64,000 nt of DNA from Xenorhabdus anantnagensis (GCF_028598555.1 NZ_JAQRFN010000016.1:25338-89337); one strand, 5' to 3'. Positions 18,516 to 30,063 are shown, counted from the stretch's first letter. Notes: generated by a model not told the origin, from the letters alone. Program-made: numbers and translations.

Positions 18516-19270
18516 GCAGTATAAGTATAAATTCAGAGTGGATCATGCTCGTTGTTGGTTGCTTATTGAACAGTCATTGGACTTGGTGACTATTTTTTAC
18601 ATTTTTAGCGATGTTTTTATCTATTTTTCATATCTATATATGGAGTAAAATCCGGCTCTGATGGATGATAAATGTGTATCTGTTATTTTATACAGTTAAT
18701 TATATGTGATGTTTTATTAGACTGCTTTAATGCGGATACATACTGACGGGTTCTAAGGAACAAGGAATGATGGATGTTAACTACAGTGTTTTTTAGGTTA
18801 AGCAATCATAACCATATAGAATATTAATAAATTGTGTCTCGATATATTGGAAGAACTAATTTCTATTAAATACATCTGATCATTTTTTTGATAGAGAATA
18901 TTAATAGAGGTTTTTTATAAGTAGTTGGAATGTAGTCATTTTATTATGAGTTGTTTCTACTCTTCACTTTGTCATTATTGACTGATCGTTTGTGATGTAA
19001 GTCGCTAGTGTAAGTTGAGTTATTCCTATTCATATATAACGCATTAATATTCATGCTTATAAAATATTACGGTTGCATAGATAAGAATGCATTGGTTATG
19101 CATATTTGATTTTTGTACAAGGAAGATTCTCAATTTATTTTCCAACAAATTGGGGTAATTGATCTTATTAATTGGTAAGGTTGTTTATGATGTCTAAATG
19201 TTGCATTTAAAAACAGCCAATATTCCATTATTTAGTGAGATCACTGCTATAAGTTTAGTGGAGTGAAATA
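18516..19270. other. Long AT-rich region between leuL and leuO
   Basis: This is 755 bp without a supported gene. It is very A+T-rich with many A/T tracts, as in the leuO upstream region of other enterobacteria, where H-NS and LeuO itself bind and the leu and leuO promoters influence each other. No sRNA or repeat is recognised. Confidence 0.55.
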
Positions 19271-20218
19271 ATGACTGAATACAACTCAGTAACTACAGGA
19301 AAAAAAGAGCCATGCGATGTTCAATTGCGCAGTGTAGATCTTAATTTGCTTACTGTTTTTGATGCTGTAATGCAAATGCAGAATATTACACGCGCAGCTC
19401 AGGCATTGGGAATGTCACAGCCGGCTGTCAGTAATGCGGTAGCGCGTTTGAAGACGATGTTTGATGACGAATTATTTGTTCGTTATGGCCGGGGTATTCA
19501 GCCAACAGCAAGGGCAAAACAGCTTTTTGGGCCTCTCAGACAAGCTCTTCAAATTGTCCATAATGAATTGCCCGGAGTGGGATTTGATCCCGATAATAGT
19601 ACAAGGGTATTTAATCTCTCTATTTGTAGCCCTCTTGATATTCGTTTAGCGGCTCAGATTGTTGGGCAAATAAAAAAACATGCTTCTAATATCGAAGTTG
19701 TCATTAAAACACAAATCAGTAATGATATTGAGAAGCAATTAAAATATCAGGAAATAGAATTCGTTATCAGTTATACCCAATTAGAACGCCCTGACTTTCA
19801 TAATTATCCTCTGTTTAATGATGAATTGGTTCTGGCCGTTTCTAAACATCATCCTAGAATTGATAAGCGAGTTACCCAGCAGCAATTACAGGAAGAAAGA
19901 CATGCTATTGTTGCGTTGGATAATGCAGATTCATTCAGTAAGCCTTACTATGAAAACAATGAATTATTGCGTTCTGTTTCTTATCAGGGAACGGATTTAA
20001 ATAGTGTTCTTAATATTGTTTCTCAGACTTATTTAGTTGCCATTGTGCCAAAATGGATGGTTGAACACTATTCTGAACAGTTAAATATTTGTTCAGTATC
20101 TTTGCCTAATGGTCGAATTTCTCGTCCTTGCTATTTAATATGGCATAGTTCAACCGATCGGGATAAAGGCCACCAGTGGATGAAATCACTGTTAAGCCAT
20201 CTTGGTGAACAAGAATAA
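19271..20218 (+). CDS. leuO: LysR-family transcriptional regulator LeuO
   Basis: LeuO is a global LysR regulator that antagonises H-NS. The 315 aa protein has an N-terminal winged helix (about residues 20-80: [20 protein letters not shown], then a [17 protein letters not shown] recognition helix) and a C-terminal effector domain. Its position divergent from leuLA and upstream of ilvIH is the classical one. GTGGAGTG just upstream supplies the Shine-Dalgarno. In Xenorhabdus, LeuO is known to affect natural-product genes, so it could touch the NRPS locus in this window; that link is inference. Confidence 0.95.
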   Translation: MTEYNSVTTGKKEPCDVQLRSVDLNLLTVFDAVMQMQNITRAAQALGMSQPAVSNAVARLKTMFDDELFVRYGRGIQPTARAKQLFGPLRQALQIVHNELPGVGFDPDNSTRVFNLSICSPLDIRLAAQIVGQIKKHASNIEVVIKTQISNDIEKQLKYQEIEFVISYTQLERPDFHNYPLFNDELVLAVSKHHPRIDKRVTQQQLQEERHAIVALDNADSFSKPYYENNELLRSVSYQGTDLNSVLNIVSQTYLVAIVPKWMVEHYSEQLNICSVSLPNGRISRPCYLIWHSSTDRDKGHQWMKSLLSHLGEQE

Positions 20219-20527
20219 ATCATATTAAAGCAGAACATATGAAATGAGAGCCTATCCCTTCAACAGAGTATCGGATAGCTGCACACCGGGATAGGACTCT
20301 TGATTCGTAGGACTCTTGATTCGTAGGACTATTGATTCGTAGGACTCTTAATTCTCGATAAACCCTGCAAATATTTTCCCATTCAAAGGAAGAAGATAAC
20401 AAAAATGCACTTCCCCCTTTTACTAGGAATAGGTAGACTGCGCGAAAATAGCTAACATCTGTAAGCTGAAAAGTAGGTAATACACTTACTGAAGACGCTG
20501 AATAAAAGACTTATACAGGAATATATT
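20219..20527. other. Intergenic region leuO to acyl-CoA synthetase, with a tandem repeat
   Basis: This is 309 bp without a gene. It contains the 16-bp tandem repeat at 20292-20355 and, near its end, the leader of the acyl-CoA synthetase gene with ACAGGA before its GTG start. Confidence 0.55.
20292..20355. repeat. Four tandem copies of a 16-bp unit
   Basis: The unit TAGGACTCTTGATTCG is repeated four times without gaps. Copies 1 and 2 are identical, copy 3 has one change and copy 4 a few. It lies between leuO and the acyl-CoA synthetase gene. It could vary in copy number between strains. Confidence 0.9.
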
Positions 20528-22330
20528 GTGATAACAGATTCTCTGCATTCCTATCACTTGGTTAACCGATTGCAGCAGCAAGCCAATGAATATCCAGAAA
20601 AAATTGCATTTCGGCAATGGTCACCATCAGAACAGCTTGAAATGAATTGGCGGCAGGTTGAATGCACAACGAAATCTGTGGCAAGAGCATTACTGTCATT
20701 GGGAATAGAAGTGCAGGGAAAAGTTGGTATTTTTGCACAGAATTGTATGGCATGGTCATTGGCTGATTTAGCTATTCTTCAACTTCGGGCTGTGACAGTG
20801 CCGCTGTATGCGACTAGCACTTGTGATCAGGCTGCATTTATTCTCAATGATGCAGGAGCACAGGTGTTATTTGTTGGTGGGCAGGAACAATATGACATTG
20901 CGATGGCGCTGATTGAACTGTGCCCCAAACTTGCTCATCTTATTGTGATGGATGAATCTGTGGATTTGCAAGGATGTCCGCAGGCATTGTATTTATCCGC
21001 TTTCATTGACAATGACCATTCACAATATCAGGCTGAACTTGATGGCCGTATTGCTGATCGGGATTTAAATGATCTCTTCACGCTAATCTACACCTCGGGT
21101 ACAACGGGAGAGCCAAAGGGAGTGATGTTGGATTATCGTAATATCGCTTCACAGCTTTATCTGCATGACCAGAGATTAACATTGACCAACCAAGATGTAT
21201 CGCTCTGCTTCCTTCCCCTATCCCATATCTTCGAACGGGCGTGGAGCTATTATGTCATGCACACTGCTGCCCTGAATGTCTATTTGACTGACACAAATTT
21301 TGTGCGCGAAGCAATGTCTGATATTCGCCCGACGGTCATGTGTTCTGTTCCCCGCTTTTATGAAAAAGTTCATAGCGCGATCTTGGACAAAGTTTCCCGT
21401 GCACCTTTTTGGCGCAGGATGATTTTTAATTGGGCATTGAAGCGGGGAGAAAGCCGTTGGATGCATCAGCAGAAGAATAAAAAAGGTTGTCCATTCACGC
21501 GCTGTAGTTATCAATTGGCTGACAAATTGGTGTTGAACAAGCTCCGTAATCTTTTGGGGGGACGGGTACGTTTCTTGCCAGTGGCGGGAGCACGCCTCGA
21601 CGATAACATTACCCGTTTTTTCCTGTCCATTGGTCTGAATATCAAATATGGATACGGCATGACAGAAACCTGCGCCACGGTATCCTGCTGGGAAGAAAAA
21701 AATTATCTGTTGGGTTCAATTGGTACGCCATTGCCTGGTGTTGATGTCCGTATCAGCACGGAAGGGGAGATCCAAGTGCGTGGCCCTATTGTAATGAAAG
21801 GTTATTTCAACCGCCCAGAGGAAACTGTTCACGCCTTTACTGAGGATGGCTGGTTGCGGACAGGTGATGCAGGGGGACTTGACGATGACGGTAATTTATT
21901 TATTACCGAACGCCTGAAAGATTTGATGAAAACGTCAACAGGTAAATACATTGCCCCGCAAATGATTGAAGGGATGTTAGGACAGGATCGTTTCATTGAA
22001 CATATTGCAGTCATTGCCGATGCCCGCCAATTCGTTTCTGCACTGATCGTTCCCAGCTATGAAGCGCTGGAGGAGTATGCGAAATCAATCAATCTCCATT
22101 ATCGTGATCGTCTTGAGTTGTTGCGCGACCATCAGGTTGTAGAGCTGTTTGAACAGCGTTTGAAGGAAATGCAGAAAAATATTGTTAAATTCCATCAGGT
22201 CAAACGATTTATTCTTTTGCCGGAAGCCTTCTCGATGGAAAAGGGAGAATTAACGCCCACATTAAAGTTGCGGCGCAAGATTATCTCTCAGCGTTATCAG
22301 AGCGAAATTGAATCCATGTATCGGGATTGA
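20528..22330 (+). CDS. AMP-dependent long-chain acyl-CoA synthetase family protein
   Basis: The 600 aa protein is of the adenylate-forming superfamily, in the FAA1/long-chain acyl-CoA ligase branch. The P-loop reads YTSGTTGEPKGV (about 188-199), the A5 motif YGYGMTETCA, then DGWLRTGDAG, and the ERLKDLMKTSTGKYIAPQ block typical of long-chain fatty acid:CoA ligases. No catalytic lysine change was noted near the C-terminus. The start is GTG with ACAGGA about nine bases upstream. It activates fatty acids as CoA or acyl-AMP for membrane lipid or secondary metabolism. No signal peptide. The gene is a single unit between leuO and ilvI. Confidence 0.9.
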   Translation: MITDSLHSYHLVNRLQQQANEYPEKIAFRQWSPSEQLEMNWRQVECTTKSVARALLSLGIEVQGKVGIFAQNCMAWSLADLAILQLRAVTVPLYATSTCDQAAFILNDAGAQVLFVGGQEQYDIAMALIELCPKLAHLIVMDESVDLQGCPQALYLSAFIDNDHSQYQAELDGRIADRDLNDLFTLIYTSGTTGEPKGVMLDYRNIASQLYLHDQRLTLTNQDVSLCFLPLSHIFERAWSYYVMHTAALNVYLTDTNFVREAMSDIRPTVMCSVPRFYEKVHSAILDKVSRAPFWRRMIFNWALKRGESRWMHQQKNKKGCPFTRCSYQLADKLVLNKLRNLLGGRVRFLPVAGARLDDNITRFFLSIGLNIKYGYGMTETCATVSCWEEKNYLLGSIGTPLPGVDVRISTEGEIQVRGPIVMKGYFNRPEETVHAFTEDGWLRTGDAGGLDDDGNLFITERLKDLMKTSTGKYIAPQMIEGMLGQDRFIEHIAVIADARQFVSALIVPSYEALEEYAKSINLHYRDRLELLRDHQVVELFEQRLKEMQKNIVKFHQVKRFILLPEAFSMEKGELTPTLKLRRKIISQRYQSEIESMYRD

Positions 22331-22484
22331 AGATAGGCAAAAATACGGCTATTCACCGAACAAATGTTTGCAGTATGTGAATTGATGTTTGCTAACGTTT
22401 ATATCTAACGTTATTTTAGTTAACTTAGTGTTATTGAAACAGCATTAAACTCAATTCACTCTACATAAATAATAAATGGAATAA

Positions 22485-22511
22485 ATAAGGTAACTTTTTT
22501 CGTTACCTTAT
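22485..22511 (+). promoter_or_regulatory. Perfect inverted repeat in the ilvIH leader
   Basis: ATAAGGTAAC and GTTACCTTAT flank a TTTTTTC loop, 46 bp before the ilvI start. The U-run is in the loop, so it is not an ordinary terminator. It may be a protein-binding palindrome or an RNA hairpin that acts on ilvIH, whose E. coli counterpart is controlled by Lrp. Confidence 0.5.
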
Positions 22512-22557
22512 GAAATTCTGACGATTAACTTGCAAACATAGCTTGGAGGCAAACTCG

Positions 22558-24285
22558 ATGGAGATGCTGTCAGGAGCCGAAATGGTTGTCAGATCGCTAA
22601 TCGATCAGGGCGTTGAACACGTGTTCGGCTATCCGGGTGGGGCTGTATTGGATATCTATGATGCCCTGCATACGGTTGGAGGCATCGAGCATATTTTGGT
22701 TCGCCATGAACAAGGGGCTGTTCATATGGCGGATGGATATGCACGTTGTACGGGAAAAGTCGGGGTTGTTTTGGTGACATCCGGGCCAGGGGCAACGAAT
22801 GCCATTACGGGAATCGCAACCGCATACATGGATTCAATTCCCATGGTGGTGTTATCTGGTCAGGTTGCCAGTTCCCTGATAGGTAATGATGCTTTTCAGG
22901 AGTGCGATATGGTAGGAATTTCCCGCCCCATCGTGAAGCATAGTTTTCTGGTGAAAAAAGCAGAAGACATCCCCAATACAATTAAAAAAGCTTTTTACCT
23001 GGCCGCAAGTGGCCGGCCCGGGCCTGTTGTAATCGATTTTCCCAAAGATACTGTCAATCCTGCATTGAAATTCCCGTATGTGTACCCTGAAAAAATCAAC
23101 ATGCGTTCTTATAACCCTACTGTTCAGGGACATAAGAGACAAATTAAGCGGGCGTTGAATACCCTGATAGAGGCAAAAAAGCCTGTGCTTTATGTCGGGG
23201 GTGGTGCCATAAATTCAGCATGTACGTCAGAATTGGCGAAACTGGTTGAGCGTTTTCACATTCCGGTCGTTAGTTCGTTGATGGGATTGGGGGCATTCCC
23301 TGCAACTCATCGCCAAAGTTTGGGAATGCTGGGGATGCACGGTACTTTCGAAGCTAATAAAGCGATGCACAATTCCGATGTGATTTTTGCTGTGGGTGTG
23401 CGTTTTGACGATCGAACAACCAATAATCTGGAAAAATATTGTCCGGAAGCGACTGTACTGCATATTGATATCGATCCAACCTCGATTTCGAAAACGGTGG
23501 CGGCAGATATCCCTATTGTCGGAGATGCTAAACAGGTGCTTGGTCAGATGCTGGAATTATTGGATTCCACGGAAGATACCCAAGATCCTGATGCTCTGAA
23601 AGATTGGTGGCTTTCCATTGAACAGTGGCGCAGCCGCAAGTGTCTGGATTACGATCAGACTACAGCGAAGATCAAGCCACAAGCCGTAATTAAAACGCTT
23701 TATCGTCTAACTAAAGGGGAAGCATATCTTGCGTCAGATGTTGGTCAGCATCAGATGTTTGCCGCTCTGCATTACCCATTTGATAAACCAAGGCATTGGA
23801 TCAATTCCGGTGGATTAGGAACTATGGGTTTTGGTTTGCCTGCCGCACTTGGCGTGAAGCTGGCAAAACCTGATGCTACGGTGGTATGCGTGACAGGGGA
23901 TGGCAGTATCCAGATGAATATTCAAGAGTTGTCTACTGCCTTGCAATATGGCTTACCTGTTTTGGTGCTGAATTTAAACAACCGTTTCTTGGGCATGGTG
24001 AAACAATGGCAGGACATGATATATGCGGGGCGTCATTCTCAATCCTATATGGAATCCCTGCCTGATTTCGTCAAATTGGCGGAATCTTATGGTCATATTG
24101 GCATCGCCATCCAGACTTACGATGAGTTGGAGACAAAACTGACTCAAGCCTTGCATGAAGTCACTGAAAATCAACGTCTGGTTTTCGTGGATGTTACCGT
24201 TGATGAAACAGAGCATGTTTATCCAATGCAGATCCGTGGAGGAGCAATGGATGAAATGTGGTTAAGCAAAACAGAGAGGACCTGA
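22558..24285 (+). CDS. ilvI: Acetolactate synthase isozyme III, large subunit
   Basis: The catalytic subunit makes acetolactate or acetohydroxybutyrate from pyruvate and 2-oxobutyrate with TPP and FAD for valine, isoleucine and leucine synthesis. GGAGG eight bases before the ATG at 22558 sets the start, giving 575 aa (574 in E. coli) and the familiar [11 protein letters not shown]-terminus; the upstream in-frame TTG overlaps that site. The TPP glutamate is in RHEQ near residue 51 and the Mg-TPP motif GDGSIQMN lies in the last third. ilvH follows two bases later. Confidence 0.97.
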   Translation: MEMLSGAEMVVRSLIDQGVEHVFGYPGGAVLDIYDALHTVGGIEHILVRHEQGAVHMADGYARCTGKVGVVLVTSGPGATNAITGIATAYMDSIPMVVLSGQVASSLIGNDAFQECDMVGISRPIVKHSFLVKKAEDIPNTIKKAFYLAASGRPGPVVIDFPKDTVNPALKFPYVYPEKINMRSYNPTVQGHKRQIKRALNTLIEAKKPVLYVGGGAINSACTSELAKLVERFHIPVVSSLMGLGAFPATHRQSLGMLGMHGTFEANKAMHNSDVIFAVGVRFDDRTTNNLEKYCPEATVLHIDIDPTSISKTVAADIPIVGDAKQVLGQMLELLDSTEDTQDPDALKDWWLSIEQWRSRKCLDYDQTTAKIKPQAVIKTLYRLTKGEAYLASDVGQHQMFAALHYPFDKPRHWINSGGLGTMGFGLPAALGVKLAKPDATVVCVTGDGSIQMNIQELSTALQYGLPVLVLNLNNRFLGMVKQWQDMIYAGRHSQSYMESLPDFVKLAESYGHIGIAIQTYDELETKLTQALHEVTENQRLVFVDVTVDETEHVYPMQIRGGAMDEMWLSKTERT

Positions 24286-24287
24286 TC

Positions 24288-24779
24288 ATGCGCCGGATTT
24301 TGTCTGTATTACTTGAAAACGAATCGGGAGCGTTATCTCGCGTGGTTGGTTTGTTTTCTCAGCGGGGTTATAACATCGAAAGCTTGACGGTTGCTCCTAC
24401 TGAAGATCCAACATTGTCACGCATGACTATTCAGACCAAAGGTGATGCCAAGGTATTGGAGCAAATTGAAAAGCAATTGCATAAGTTGGTAGATGTGCTG
24501 CGGGTCAACGAATTAACGGCAGGGCCTCATGTTGAACGTGAGATCATGTTGGTGAAATTACAAGCCAGTGGGTATGGCCGGGAGGAGATTAAACGCAGCA
24601 CGGATATTTTTCGCGGACAGATCGTTGATGTGACTTCAACACTCTATACCGTCCAATTAGTGGGGACGAGCGAAAAACTGGATGCTTTTCTTGATTCAGT
24701 CAGAGAGGTCGCGGAGATTGTGGAAGTGGTGCGTTCGGGCATTGTTGGTGTCTCTCGCGGAGAGAAAATTATGCGATGA
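24288..24779 (+). CDS. ilvH: Acetolactate synthase isozyme III, regulatory subunit
   Basis: The small subunit stimulates IlvI and confers valine feedback inhibition through its N-terminal ACT domain ([21 protein letters not shown], residues 1-21). The 163 aa length equals E. coli IlvH. The start follows GAGGACC and lies two bases after the ilvI stop, so translation is coupled. Confidence 0.97.
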   Translation: MRRILSVLLENESGALSRVVGLFSQRGYNIESLTVAPTEDPTLSRMTIQTKGDAKVLEQIEKQLHKLVDVLRVNELTAGPHVEREIMLVKLQASGYGREEIKRSTDIFRGQIVDVTSTLYTVQLVGTSEKLDAFLDSVREVAEIVEVVRSGIVGVSRGEKIMR

Positions 24780-24819
24780 AAAATCGCAATCTGCGGGTTA
24801 AAATACAGATATTCATGGG

Positions 24820-24846
24820 GCCCTACTGTAAAGTAGGGCTTTTTCA
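24820..24846 (+). terminator. Rho-independent terminator of ilvIH
   Basis: A perfect 8-bp stem GCCCTACT/AGTAGGGC with a GTAA loop is followed by TTTTTC, 40 bp after ilvH. Confidence 0.9.
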
Positions 24847-24867
24847 TAATCTTACTGAGGGGTTAAT

Positions 24868-25875
24868 GTGAAACTGGATGAGATCGCCCGCTTAGCAGGT
24901 GTTTCACGTACTACGGCCAGTTATGTCATCAATGGTAAAGCCAAACAGTATCGGGTCAGCGATAAAACAGTAGAAAAAGTGATGGCAGTGGTCAAGGAGC
25001 ATAATTACCATCCCAATGCTGTTGCTGCTGGTCTTCGGGCGGGGCGTACCCGTTCAATTGGTTTAGTCATACCCGATTTGGAAAATACAAGCTACACGCG
25101 CATTGCCAATTATCTTGAACGTCAGGCACGGCAGCGTGGCTATCAATTATTGATCGCGTGTTCTGAAGATCAGCCCGATAATGAAATGCGCTGTGTTGAA
25201 CATCTTTTGCAACGTCAGGTTGATGCGATCATTGTTTCCACGGCCTTGCCGCCTGAGCATCCTTTCTACCAGCGTTGGACAAATCGCTCATTACCAATCA
25301 TTGCTCTTGACCGTGCTTTGGACAGTGAGCACTTTATCAGTGTGGTTGGGGATGATCTCGAAGATGCGAAGATGCTGGCACAGGAGTTGCAGCAATTTCC
25401 TGCTGAGTCAGTCCTTTATTTGGGAGCATTGCCTGAATTATCGGTCAGTTTCTTGCGTGAACAAGGTTTCCGCAAAGCATGGGAGCATGATCCACGGGAA
25501 GTAAACTATCTTTATGCCAATAGCTATGAGCGTGAAGCTGCGGCTGAAGTATTTACATCATGGTTGGAAACGAACCCCGTTCCTCAGGCATTGTATACCA
25601 CTTCATTTGCACTGCTTCAGGGAGTCATGGATACGCTTCTCAAGCGCAGTGGCCGCTTACCAAGTCAATTGGTTATCGCCACATTTGGCGATCATGAGTT
25701 GCTTGATTTCCTTGAATGCCCGGTATTGTCTGTGGCACAACGCCATCGTGATGTCGCTGAGCGTGCTCTTGAACTGGTACTAGCCAGTTTGGATGAAAAA
25801 CAACGTCCGACCCCCGGAATAACCAGAATGCGTCGTCATTTATGTCGTCGTGGTAAGCTGAGTCGGAAGGCCTAA
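24868..25875 (+). CDS. cra: LacI-family catabolite repressor/activator Cra (FruR)
   Basis: Cra senses fructose-1-phosphate/fructose-1,6-bisphosphate and switches carbon flow between glycolysis and gluconeogenesis. The 335 aa protein starts at GTG 24868 after TGAGGGG. The LacI-type HTH ([20 protein letters not shown], residues 2-21) and hinge are clear, and the rest is a periplasmic-binding-protein-like effector domain. It sits between ilvH and mraZ exactly as in E. coli. Confidence 0.96.
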   Translation: MKLDEIARLAGVSRTTASYVINGKAKQYRVSDKTVEKVMAVVKEHNYHPNAVAAGLRAGRTRSIGLVIPDLENTSYTRIANYLERQARQRGYQLLIACSEDQPDNEMRCVEHLLQRQVDAIIVSTALPPEHPFYQRWTNRSLPIIALDRALDSEHFISVVGDDLEDAKMLAQELQQFPAESVLYLGALPELSVSFLREQGFRKAWEHDPREVNYLYANSYEREAAAEVFTSWLETNPVPQALYTTSFALLQGVMDTLLKRSGRLPSQLVIATFGDHELLDFLECPVLSVAQRHRDVAERALELVLASLDEKQRPTPGITRMRRHLCRRGKLSRKA

Positions 25876-25881
25876 TTGAGT

Positions 25882-25902
25882 ACCCTCATTAAAGATGAGG
25901 GT
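25882..25902 (+). terminator. Hairpin after cra
   Basis: A perfect 8-bp stem ACCCTCAT/ATGAGGGT with a 5-base loop lies just past the cra stop. The tail (GCTATTTAC) is only weakly U-rich. Confidence 0.6.
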
Positions 25903-26453
25903 GCTATTTACTTGCTGAAAATTATCAAAATACGCTTTTTTGGTTAATTTTGAGACTATTCTGACTAAAATTCTTCTAAACATCCTTTTGTGACCTTTAA
26001 AATTAATAACGTATTATTTAAATCAACAATATCAATAATTTCATATTGAAACATTATTATTTATGAATGTTACTTATTATTTGTGAATGTCACTTATTAT
26101 TGGGAGCTTGGTCTCTTATTCGGTTGATATGTAATCGTTTTATATTTGTAGATAAATACTGAATTTCAATATGTTATTATTTTTTTATACTATTGTAACT
26201 CAAATATATTGTTATTATTGATAGATTGTATGTTATTAACAATTGAACAACAATGAGATATGAGTTACATAAATTAATTTAAGTGGTAATTTTTTACACT
26301 AAACGCTATTTCTAATAAGGCTCTTGGTGGTGCTATTAAATTATTCAAAATTATCATAGTGTTATCTATTATTGTTATAGCTAAAAATTAAGAATCCTTC
26401 TTTTTCTGTTCCCAATCTTTCTGTAAATCTAGCTAAAGCGCACCGGCTCTGGC
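25903..26453. other. AT-rich intergenic stretch between cra and mraZ
   Basis: About 550 bp without a gene. It holds two adjacent 20-bp near-copies at 26061-26080 and 26081-26100 (TGAATGTTACTTATTAT-like, two mismatches). I see no sRNA or tRNA. Confidence 0.5.
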
Positions 26454-26483
26454 TTGACAAGGTTTTCATACCATCCGTAAACT
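26454..26483 (+). promoter_or_regulatory. mra (dcw) promoter
   Basis: TTGACA at 26454-26459 and TAAACT at 26478-26483 with an 18-bp spacer lie just upstream of the MraZ operator repeats, matching the position of Pmra in E. coli, which drives most of the dcw cluster. Confidence 0.75.
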
Positions 26484-26490
26484 CTTCATT

Positions 26491-26523
26491 GTGGTGATTT
26501 GTGGGATAATGTGGAGATTTGGG
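26491..26523 (+). promoter_or_regulatory. MraZ operator (direct repeats at 10-bp spacing)
   Basis: GTGGT, GTGGG, GTGGA and GGGCC are phased exactly 10 bp apart directly before mraZ. MraZ binds tandem TGGGA-like repeats with 5-bp spacers in its own promoter and represses the cluster. Confidence 0.75.
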
Positions 26524-26544
26524 CCATCAAGGGGTAACCTGAGT

Positions 26545-27003
26545 ATGTTTCGTGGAGCAACGCTGGTTAATCTCGATAATAAAGGGCGGCTCACTGTACC
26601 AGCCCGATATAGAGAAATGCTGAATGAGGAATCAACAGGTCAAATGGTTTGTACTATTGATCTCCATCAGCCGTGCTTGTTGCTTTATACATTACCCGAA
26701 TGGGAAATCATCGAAGAAAAATTATCTCGCTTATCCAGCATGAACCCCGCTGAGCGTCGTGTTCAGCGTTTGTTATTGGGGCACGCCAGTGAATGCCAGA
26801 TGGACAATGCAGGGCGTCTTTTATTAGCTAATACGTTGCGTCAGCACGCAGGGCTAACAAAAGAGGTCATGCTGGTTGGGCAATTTAATAAATTTGAATT
26901 GTGGGATGAGCAAGTTTGGTATCAACAGGTGCAGAATGATATTGCGGCTGAACAATCCACACAAGAACCTCTATCAGCAAGACTACAGGACTTATCACTA
27001 TAA
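26545..27003 (+). CDS. mraZ: Transcriptional regulator MraZ
   Basis: MraZ is an AbrB-like, ring-forming DNA-binding protein that represses the dcw operon. The true start is the ATG at 26545 ([15 protein letters not shown]), 152 aa as in E. coli; the longer frame from 26491 runs back through the operator. It is the first gene of the cluster, two bases before rsmH. Confidence 0.97.
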   Translation: MFRGATLVNLDNKGRLTVPARYREMLNEESTGQMVCTIDLHQPCLLLYTLPEWEIIEEKLSRLSSMNPAERRVQRLLLGHASECQMDNAGRLLLANTLRQHAGLTKEVMLVGQFNKFELWDEQVWYQQVQNDIAAEQSTQEPLSARLQDLSL

Positions 27004-27005
27004 AC

Positions 27006-27950
27006 ATGGCAAATAGTCATTTTGAGCATACCAGTGTACTACTGGATGAAGCTGTCAATGGACTGAATATTCAAGAAGATGGAATTTATATAGATGGAAC
27101 ATTTGGGCGAGGGGGACATTCTCGCCTGATTTTGTCGCAATTAGGACCTAATGGGCGTTTAATTGCGATCGATCGTGACCCACAAGCCATTGAAGCGTCA
27201 AAGGCCATTACTGACAAGCGTTTTTCTATCATACACGGGCCATTTTCTGAGTTGGCAACTTATATAGAAGATGCGGGTCTGGTTGGAAAAATTAATGGTG
27301 TATTGCTGGATTTAGGGGTTTCCTCCCCGCAATTGGATGATCCAGAACGTGGTTTTTCATTTATGCGTGATGGGCCATTGGATATGCGTATGGATCCCAC
27401 CCGTGGGCTGTCTGCCGCAGAGTGGTTGATGAAGGCCGAAGCCGATGACATCGCATGGGTGTTGAAAACGTTTGGTGAAGAACGTTTTGCCAAGCGCATT
27501 GCAAGAGCCATTGTGGCACGCAATCAGGAACAACCAATTACGCGTACCCGCGAGCTGGCAGAGTTAATTGCTCAAGCAAGCCCAATTAAGGAAAAGCATA
27601 AGCATCCGGCAACACGCAGTTTTCAGGCTATCAGGATTTACATTAACAGTGAACTGGAAGAGATCGAACGTGCATTAGAGGGTGCATTGCGCGTTCTGGC
27701 ACCACAAGGGCGATTATCTGTCATCAGTTTCCATTCGTTGGAAGATCGCATAGTGAAACGTTTTATCCGACACAACAGCCAGGGGCCACAAGTTCCAGTC
27801 GGTTTGCCTCTCACGGAAGCGCAATTAAAAACGCTGGGGGGAAGAAGTCTGAAATCCATTGGAAAAATGAAACCCTCAGAGGGTGAAGTAGCCACAAATC
27901 CAAGAGCGCGAAGCTCTGTTTTGCGGTTTGCCGAGAAAACGGGTGAATAA
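27006..27950 (+). CDS. rsmH: 16S rRNA m4C1402 methyltransferase RsmH (MraW)
   Basis: This enzyme methylates N4 of C1402 in the ribosomal P site using SAM. The 314 aa protein shows the [12 protein letters not shown] motif near residue 33, [10 protein letters not shown] and DGPLDMRMD, all typical of the family. The stop codon overlaps the ftsL start by one base. Confidence 0.97.
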   Translation: MANSHFEHTSVLLDEAVNGLNIQEDGIYIDGTFGRGGHSRLILSQLGPNGRLIAIDRDPQAIEASKAITDKRFSIIHGPFSELATYIEDAGLVGKINGVLLDLGVSSPQLDDPERGFSFMRDGPLDMRMDPTRGLSAAEWLMKAEADDIAWVLKTFGEERFAKRIARAIVARNQEQPITRTRELAELIAQASPIKEKHKHPATRSFQAIRIYINSELEEIERALEGALRVLAPQGRLSVISFHSLEDRIVKRFIRHNSQGPQVPVGLPLTEAQLKTLGGRSLKSIGKMKPSEGEVATNPRARSSVLRFAEKTGE

Positions 27951-28267
27951 TGGCTAGCGAACGTCACGGGTTAGTCGGAGTTATTGGCGGGGATTTAATT
28001 CGCAATGCCAAGCTACCACTGATTTTGCTGGTGGCAGTTGTTGTTTCAGCCATCAGTGTTGTGACGGTCGTACATAAAACCCGTTTATTGACTGCGGAAA
28101 AAGAGCGTCAAGTGATCCAGTTTTATGCTCTGGATAATGAGTGGCGTAATTTGCTCCTTGAAGAGAACGTTCTGGGTGAGCATCGTCGGGTTGAACAGAA
28201 TGCGATTAAACAATTGCAGATGCAACACGTTGATCCAACCAAAGAAAATATAGTGATAACTGAATGA
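27950..28267 (+). CDS. ftsL: Cell division protein FtsL
   Basis: FtsL is a bitopic inner-membrane protein that forms the FtsQLB complex and activates FtsWI. The 105 aa protein has a short cytoplasmic tail, one membrane helix (about 20-44) and a periplasmic coiled coil ending in [14 protein letters not shown] as in E. coli (121 aa, with a longer N-terminus). The start codon overlaps the rsmH stop. Confidence 0.95.
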   Translation: MASERHGLVGVIGGDLIRNAKLPLILLVAVVVSAISVVTVVHKTRLLTAEKERQVIQFYALDNEWRNLLLEENVLGEHRRVEQNAIKQLQMQHVDPTKENIVITE

Positions 28268-28294
28268 CTCCAGTTGACAACCAAAAGGTAGGCG

Positions 28295-30052
28295 ATGAAA
28301 GCTGCACGCTCTTTAAAGTCGAAAAAGCGAGAAGATAAAGCAAGTTTTGTAAGCTGGCGTTTTGCCTTGCTGTGTGGAGGCATTGGGTTTGCTTTAATCG
28401 GGCTTTTGATTCGTGCTGCCTATTTGCAGATCCTCAATCCTACGCGTTTGGTAAAGGAAGGTGATTCGCGTTCCCTGCGCGTCGAATTTGTCCCGACTGC
28501 CCGTGGTATGATCAATGATCGCAATGGGAGTCCACTGGCTGTTAGTATTCCTGTTAATGCTATTTGGGCAGATCCCCAGCAAGTACTTGAAAAAGGCGGT
28601 GTTACAGATGATATCCGCTGGCAGGCCTTGGCTAGTGAGCTTCACATTCCCCTTGAACAATTAAAAAGTAAAATTAATGGGTTTCCCAGAGGGCGCTTTG
28701 TTTACCTAGCCCGCCAAGTGACTACCTCTATCGGCAATTATATTGAGGAATTGAAGCTGCCCGGTATCTATTTGCGTCAAGAAAACCGCCGCTATTATCC
28801 GGCAGGATCAATGACTGCACATATTATTGGGGTGACTAACATAGATAGCGTAGGAATTGAAGGAATTGAAAAGAGCTTTAATAGCTGGCTGACAGGCATG
28901 CCGGGAAGCCGAACTGTTCGTAAAGACCGAATGGGGCGTGTTATTGAGGATATTTCATCTACGGATAGCAAGGCTGGTCACGATCTGACGCTTAGCATAG
29001 ATAGACGGCTTCAGACTTTGGTGTATCAAGAACTGACGAAAGCGGTTGAATTGAACAAAGCAGAATCTGGTACAGCCGTATTGGTTGATGTCAATACAGG
29101 TGAAGTTCTGGCAATGGCAAATAGCCCATCTTATAACCCAAATAATTTTGTCGGGGCGTCAAAAGATGCGATGCGTAACCGCGCCATCACCGATACTTTT
29201 GAGCCTGGTTCCACGGTGAAACCGCTGGTGGTAATGAGTGCGCTGAATAATGGCATTGTCAAAGAAAATACGGTGCTGGACACCAGACCATACCGATTAA
29301 CGTATGGTTCGCGGGGGCATGAAATCAAAGATGTTGCTCCACGTCCTGAGTTAACTATCACCGGAATTTTACAAAAGTCGAGTAACGTTGGTGTTTCTAA
29401 ACTGGCGTTAGCGATGCCTGCCTCAGAGGTGGTAGATGTTTATTCACGCTTTGGGATGGGAAAACCGACCAATTTGGGGCTGGTCGGAGAAAGTAGTGGC
29501 TCATTTCCAATAAATAAACAACGGTGGTCAGATCTTGATAGGGCCACCTTTTCTTTTGGCTACGGGCTGACGGTAACACCGCTACAGTTAGCGCGGGTCT
29601 ATGCAACGATAGGAAGCTTGGGCATTTATCGCCCACTGTCAATCACCAAAGTTGATCCTCCCGTACAGGGCACCCGGGTATTTCCTGAAGATGTTATGCG
29701 GACAGTGGTTCACATGATGGAGAGTGTGGCATTACCGGGAGGCGGTGGTGTACGGGCAGCGATAAAAGGTTATCGCATTGCCGTTAAAACGGGTACGGCA
29801 AGAAAAGTCGGGCCGGATGGCAGGTATCTCAATGATAAGCATATTTCTTATACCGCAGGGATTGCACCTGCGAGTAGTCCACGGTTTGCACTGGTTGTAA
29901 TCATCAATGATCCACAAGCAGGTAAATATTACGGCGGTGCGGTTGCAGCACCTGTCTTCGGCGCGATCATGAGTGGTGTTCTGCATAAGATGAATGTTGA
30001 GCCAGATGCATTGCCTGTAGGTGATAAAAACGAATTTATGATTAATAAATAA
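28295..30052 (+). CDS. ftsI: Peptidoglycan transpeptidase FtsI (PBP3)
   Basis: FtsI is the septal class B penicillin-binding protein, anchored by an N-terminal helix (about 20-43) with a periplasmic catalytic domain. The active-site serine is Ser306 in STVK, with KSSN at 361-364 and KTGT at 498-501. The 585 aa length is close to E. coli (588). It follows ftsL by 27 bp and is 11 bp before murE. Confidence 0.97.
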   Translation: MKAARSLKSKKREDKASFVSWRFALLCGGIGFALIGLLIRAAYLQILNPTRLVKEGDSRSLRVEFVPTARGMINDRNGSPLAVSIPVNAIWADPQQVLEKGGVTDDIRWQALASELHIPLEQLKSKINGFPRGRFVYLARQVTTSIGNYIEELKLPGIYLRQENRRYYPAGSMTAHIIGVTNIDSVGIEGIEKSFNSWLTGMPGSRTVRKDRMGRVIEDISSTDSKAGHDLTLSIDRRLQTLVYQELTKAVELNKAESGTAVLVDVNTGEVLAMANSPSYNPNNFVGASKDAMRNRAITDTFEPGSTVKPLVVMSALNNGIVKENTVLDTRPYRLTYGSRGHEIKDVAPRPELTITGILQKSSNVGVSKLALAMPASEVVDVYSRFGMGKPTNLGLVGESSGSFPINKQRWSDLDRATFSFGYGLTVTPLQLARVYATIGSLGIYRPLSITKVDPPVQGTRVFPEDVMRTVVHMMESVALPGGGGVRAAIKGYRIAVKTGTARKVGPDGRYLNDKHISYTAGIAPASSPRFALVVIINDPQAGKYYGGAVAAPVFGAIMSGVLHKMNVEPDALPVGDKNEFMINK

Positions 30053-30063
30053 AGAGGATAAAA

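Noticed and set aside
26061..26100. Two tandem 20-bp near-copies between cra and mraZ
   Set aside because: Only two copies in AT-rich DNA with no further sign of function; noted in the intergenic entry only.
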